Origin: a bacterium
GTDB taxonomy: Bacteria; SZUA-79; Acidulodesulfobacterales; Acidulodesulfobacteraceae
NCBI GenBank assembly: GCA_021809845.1
Contig: JAJZJW010000005.1
Location: 25,273-78,950 of the forward strand
Direction of reading: 5' to 3'
Length of the DNA stretch: 53,678 nt
Made by a program: the position numbers and the translations under genes. Below the pieces are notes generated by a model. The model did not search any database. It was not told the origin of the DNA and saw only the letters and a program-made list of their open reading frames with translations. Positions 50,135-53,678 of this stretch are shown here, piece by piece; positions within the stretch are counted from its first letter, which is position 1; every line of letters begins with the position of its first letter.

Positions 50135-51178
50135 ATGAATAAACAAATTATAGGGGATTGCATTTTAGCCCCTATGGCTGGAATCACGGGCTATCCTTTC
50201 AGAAAAATAGCCTTGAAATATGGAGCTTCATTTTGTTTTACGGAAATGGTAAGCGCTATAGGTTATGTAAATAACGATAAATCCACGCTTGAATTGACGT
50301 ATTCCGGTGCGCATATCGCAAATACAGGAATTCAAATTTTTGGTTCAGACCCTTATATTATGGGTATAGCCGCAAAAAAGGCAGTTCAGTCCGGGTATAA
50401 AGCGGTAGATATAAATTTTGGATGTCCTGTTAAAAAAGTTATAAAAACAGGGGCGGGAAGCGCAACGCTAAAAGATTTAGATAAATTTAAGGCAATTATT
50501 GCCGAAGTAAAAAACAGCATCGGAAACGATAACCTTCTGACGATAAAATTACGCAGCGGATTTGACGAGACGTCTAAAAATTATCTTGAATCCTGCAAAA
50601 TAGCTGAAAATGAGGGCGTTGACGCGATATTTTTTCATCCGAGAACCAGAGCTCAAATGTTTACAGGAAAAGCTGACCATAATTTAACTGCACTGTTAAA
50701 AAAATATATTTCTATACCTGTGTACGCAACAGGCGATATTTTTGATATACATTCCGCAAGAAAAATTAAAAAAAGTACCGCTGTCGATGGCATTATGTTT
50801 GCTAGAGGAGCCATAGGAAAACCATGGATTTTTCAAGATTTTGTAAAATATTCGGGAATAGACTCTCAGCTAAATAAATTAAATAAGTCGGACAACTTAG
50901 ATAATTTTAATAAGCTGCCTACGTCTGATGATAATAATTTAGATAAGGCAGATAATTTAAATGGCTTTAACAATCCGGATAATTTAGATAAACTCATGGA
51001 ACTCTTTGAAGAAATGCTTATATATTATGGCGAAAAAAAAGCAGTTAATTTAATAAAGCCCCATCTGTATAATTTTTTAACAGGATTTGATAATGCAAAA
51101 ATATTAAGGCTTGAAGTTAACAATGCAAGAAATTATTGTGATATAATAAACGTCTTTAGTAATATAAAAAATATTTAA
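50135..51178 (+). CDS. tRNA-dihydrouridine synthase (Dus family)
   Basis: 347 residues. CILAPMAGITGYPFRKIALKYGASFCFTEMVSA, VDINFGCPVKKVIKTGAGSATLKD (the active-site Cys in GCP) and GIMFARGAIGKPWIF mark a FMN-dependent Dus enzyme, which reduces uridine in the tRNA D loop. An Asn/Asp-rich insertion (about residues 250-285, DNLDNFNKLP and NLDKADNLNGF) is specific to this gene. It is housekeeping and not clearly related to the cofactor genes around it. Confidence 0.93.
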   Translation: MNKQIIGDCILAPMAGITGYPFRKIALKYGASFCFTEMVSAIGYVNNDKSTLELTYSGAHIANTGIQIFGSDPYIMGIAAKKAVQSGYKAVDINFGCPVKKVIKTGAGSATLKDLDKFKAIIAEVKNSIGNDNLLTIKLRSGFDETSKNYLESCKIAENEGVDAIFFHPRTRAQMFTGKADHNLTALLKKYISIPVYATGDIFDIHSARKIKKSTAVDGIMFARGAIGKPWIFQDFVKYSGIDSQLNKLNKSDNLDNFNKLPTSDDNNLDKADNLNGFNNPDNLDKLMELFEEMLIYYGEKKAVNLIKPHLYNFLTGFDNAKILRLEVNNARNYCDIINVFSNIKNI

Positions 51179-51229
51179 AATTTCTGCAGATATGAAGAAG
51201 ATATGAAGAAGATATGAAGAGATGAAAAT

Positions 51230-51811
51230 ATGAAAAATAATTCAGATGATAAGCCTTTTGCAGTCTCATTTCTTGCAAAATCCGGAACGGGAAAAACGAC
51301 CCTTATAGAAAAGCTGATACAAATATTTGCAGAAAAAAATTATAAAGTATCTTCTATAAAACATACCGACCATAAATTTGAAGCTGATATTAAAGGGAAA
51401 GACTCATGGCGGCACAAACATGCCGGTGCGTTTTCCACCATGCTTTTATCCGATGATTATATGGCTTTTTTTAGCGATATTGAAGAAAAAAAAGGTGTTC
51501 TTAACGCGTCTAACGGCGTTAATGACGGCAATAATATTGACGCTCATACAAACATGATAGGTAATTTGATTAATAAATTTTTTAATGATGCAGATATTTT
51601 AATAGTAGAAGGTTTCAAGGATATTGCGATTCCTAAAGTTGAACTTTTTAGAAAGGAATTAAACCCTGAATTGCATTTAAAATATAGAGATGATGAAAAT
51701 TGTATCTTAGTTTGCGGAGATGTTACAATAAATAATTTAAAAATACCGCAAATTAATATAAATCAAACGGATAAAATAGCGAGCTTTTTAGAAAATTTTA
51801 TCAAAAAGTAA
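51230..51811 (+). CDS. mobB: Molybdopterin-guanine dinucleotide biosynthesis protein MobB
   Basis: 193 residues. P-loop AKSGTGKTT (Lys22), VSSIKHTDHKFEADIKGKDSWRHKHAGA and ILIVEGFKD are the MobB signature. MobB is a GTP-binding helper of MobA in the last step of Moco nucleotide attachment. It follows dus by 51 bp, after small GAAGATAT repeats. Confidence 0.9.
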   Translation: MKNNSDDKPFAVSFLAKSGTGKTTLIEKLIQIFAEKNYKVSSIKHTDHKFEADIKGKDSWRHKHAGAFSTMLLSDDYMAFFSDIEEKKGVLNASNGVNDGNNIDAHTNMIGNLINKFFNDADILIVEGFKDIAIPKVELFRKELNPELHLKYRDDENCILVCGDVTINNLKIPQININQTDKIASFLENFIKK

Positions 51812-51949
51812 AAAAAGTAAAATAGAAAAAATAAGGACGACGCCTTTTTAAAAAAAATTTGGACAGACACTATTTTTAGACACCATTTTTTATTTATCTT
51901 CTAATTTTATAATTTTATAATTTTATAATTCTTCATTTACCTATTACCT

Positions 51950-53398
51950 ATGAATTTATTAAGAATAATCGATAAGATTATAAGCAGCAGCGAAAACAGC
52001 AATAAAATTTTAATTAATGAACTTTATTGCACAAGACTTAGAAGTCCTATGTCGAGTTGTTATGTATGCATAAATAAATGTCCTGAACAAGCTATTGAAA
52101 TAAATGATTCTGCAATTAAGCTCTCGGATAAATGTTCTTTGTGTAAATTATGTATAAACATTTGTCCTAATTTTGTATTTGATTTAAAGGAAGTTTCTGA
52201 TATATCAGATAAAGCCATGATATATGGAGATAAAGCATATTATTTTTGCAGCAAAGGTAAATCTGAGTCTAACATTGACAATAATGACGGCAATAATTGT
52301 AATAGTGTTAACGGTAATGAAAGCAGCAACAGCAGCAGTGCTGAATTAAATAAATCATTAATATCAAATAATTTTGATAACCAGGATAATAACGAAAATA
52401 GCAGCGATAGTCGTAATAGATTATTTTCCGAAAAAAAAACAAATTCGGTTGCCGACACTCGGTTTAATTTTAATGTAGTCTCATGCATTAATGAAGTGGA
52501 TAATACAGATATAATAAAACATCTTAAAAATGCTAAAGAAATTAATTTTATTACGTCCGATTGCGAGGATTGCAGGTATAATTTTTTTTATAAAAAGAAA
52601 ATGAAAGCGATAAATCGTATTTTAACATGTTTAGCAGATGCAGACGGTAATAATATAAATATATTAGAAAAAATTAAGTTTATTGATTATAATAAGTTTG
52701 ATTTTTCTTATATAATCAATAATGACAAAAAAGAAAACAAAAAAATAAAAGGAAAATTATTATCTAAAAATAAATGCGATAGAGGCGATAGAGCAGCTGC
52801 TGAACGCACTGTTAATCTTAATTTAAATTTTAGTACGGGTGGCGAGCACACTTCTAATCCCGACATCAATGATGGTAATAACGCAGCTGCTATTTCGACA
52901 AATACGCCTGCCGGATCTGGCATAAATAATTTAAACGATGAATATTCTAAAAGAAGGTTATTTTTTCGGGAGATAAGCAAAACCATAAAAGAAAATGCGC
53001 TCAAGTTGGCAAAAAATTTCCCTTTGGAAGAATTGCCATTTAATGAATTTTTTTTATCAAATGATGATAAAAAGTTAAATAAGCTTTTTTTTAAAAAAAG
53101 ATTTAAATTATTTAATTTTATAAAATGCAATCCCGAGTGTTTAGATTTACTGGATATCAGATTGCCTTCAATAAACAGAAATTGTTTATTATGTGCTAAT
53201 TGTTGGGAATTTTGTCCTACCGGAGCATTAACATATAATAATGAAACCGATACTGTTATGCTTGACCCGTACTTATGTACAGGATGCAAATTATGTAAAG
53301 ACCTTTGTAGTTTTGGAGCCGTTAAAATGGTAAGACCGGCAGGTTTAAGAGATGTCTCATCGCAAAAGGTTTTATTTAAGAAAATAACATTTGATTAA
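51950..53398 (+). CDS. Ferredoxin-like protein with two 4Fe-4S regions and a long linker
   Basis: 482 residues. The N-terminal part has CYVCINKCPEQAIEI and CSLCKLCINICPNF; the C-terminal part has CLLCANCWEFCPTGAL and CTGCKLCKDLCSFG, giving two double-cluster modules. The middle (about 95-380) is largely Asn/Ser/Asp-rich, with a Cys pair (CEDCRYNFF) possibly holding another site. The modules suggest an electron conduit for the molybdoenzyme pathway, with an unusually large disordered spacer. Confidence 0.72.
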   Translation: MNLLRIIDKIISSSENSNKILINELYCTRLRSPMSSCYVCINKCPEQAIEINDSAIKLSDKCSLCKLCINICPNFVFDLKEVSDISDKAMIYGDKAYYFCSKGKSESNIDNNDGNNCNSVNGNESSNSSSAELNKSLISNNFDNQDNNENSSDSRNRLFSEKKTNSVADTRFNFNVVSCINEVDNTDIIKHLKNAKEINFITSDCEDCRYNFFYKKKMKAINRILTCLADADGNNINILEKIKFIDYNKFDFSYIINNDKKENKKIKGKLLSKNKCDRGDRAAAERTVNLNLNFSTGGEHTSNPDINDGNNAAAISTNTPAGSGINNLNDEYSKRRLFFREISKTIKENALKLAKNFPLEELPFNEFFLSNDDKKLNKLFFKKRFKLFNFIKCNPECLDLLDIRLPSINRNCLLCANCWEFCPTGALTYNNETDTVMLDPYLCTGCKLCKDLCSFGAVKMVRPAGLRDVSSQKVLFKKITFD

Positions 53399-53678
53399 TA
53401 ATCATTAATATTAATAATGGACGGCTAAAAAATTTAAAAAAAGTTTATTAAGAAGTTAATTAAAAAGTTAATTAAAAAGTTAATTAAAAAGATAAATTAA
53501 TTAGCTAATGAAGATAAATTAAAAAGTTAATTAAAAAGATAAATTAATTAGCTAATGAAGATAAATTAAAAAGTTAATTAAAAAGATAAATTAATTAGCT
53601 AATGAAGATAAATTAAAAAGTTAATTAAAAAGATAAATTAATTAGCTAATGAAGATAAATTAAAAAGTTAATTAAAAA
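53399..53678. repeat. 47-bp tandem array at the right edge
   Basis: At least four copies of a unit with GCTAATGAAGATAAATTAAA (at 53504, 53551, 53598 and 53645), preceded by short AAGTTAATTAA repeats from about 53450. It runs off the window, so the copy number is a minimum. Non-coding. Confidence 0.9.

Overview
The window is a very AT-rich chromosomal segment from a Gram-negative, probably anaerobic bacterium: outer-membrane secretion parts, lipoproteins, many ferredoxins, a molybdopterin oxidoreductase, an HdrB-like protein and a DsrE-like protein are present. The gene content and low GC would fit a low-GC Desulfobacterota-type lineage (for example the acid-environment SZUA-79/Acidulodesulfobacterales group), but this is an inference; no rRNA or taxonomic marker is in the window.

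Layout. (1) 1-5.6 kb is chromosome: tandem repeats, a membrane-anchored lytic transglycosylase, a DsrE-like protein, a 14-TM drug exporter with palindromic operator candidates, a Q-rich protein and tRNA-Arg(CCU). (2) 5.68-36.19 kb is one integrated conjugative element of about 30.5 kb. It sits at the 3' end of tRNA-Phe(GAA), is bounded by a 47-bp direct repeat (5683-5729 and 36148-36194), has a tyrosine integrase next to the tRNA and an excisionase-like protein at the far end. Its left arm (minus strand, 18.57 to 5.8 kb) is an IncP-Trb-like mating-pair operon: cro-like regulator, beta-barrel protein, trbF, trbG, trbI, lytic transglycosylase, traF peptidase, a YdjM-like protein, trbB, trbC, two small genes, trbD, trbE, trbJ, trbL, xis. 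Its right arm (plus strand, 21.9 to 34.9 kb) holds a replication initiator with internal iterons, parA, parB, topoisomerase III, a MobF relaxase-helicase, an RHH accessory protein, a TraD-like small protein, the coupling protein, an entry-exclusion-like lipoprotein, a structured non-coding stretch and four small genes. (3) 36.2-53.7 kb is chromosome again: an HdrB-like protein, a soluble molybdopterin oxidoreductase with its ferredoxin, a molybdenum-cofactor cluster (moeA, moaA-like, a PTPS-like gene, mobA, mobB), two more ferredoxins, a flavin oxidoreductase and a tRNA-dihydrouridine synthase.

How it works together. The two arms of the element diverge from a 3.2-kb control module (18.57-21.81 kb) bounded by two almost identical 156-bp inverted repeats. 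Each repeat carries a back-to-back promoter pair. The outward promoters (TTGACT-17-TATTTT) face the transfer operon on the left and the replication/partition/mobilisation operon on the right; an inward promoter serves a cI-like XRE repressor. The same repressor could therefore hold both arms shut. A second layer is a 21-23 bp perfect palindrome (core GTGGGAACASTGTTCCCAC) found six times only in the element, four times next to ribosome-binding sites, once about 36 bp upstream of traF, and once inside parB itself; it is a good candidate for a parS/KorB-like site of the element's own ParB. The chromosomal right flank looks like a unit that makes a molybdenum cofactor and the cytoplasmic enzyme that uses it. 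This flank is also full of tandem duplications, two of which have multiplied a gene's start region into decoy mini-ORFs upstream of the true start.
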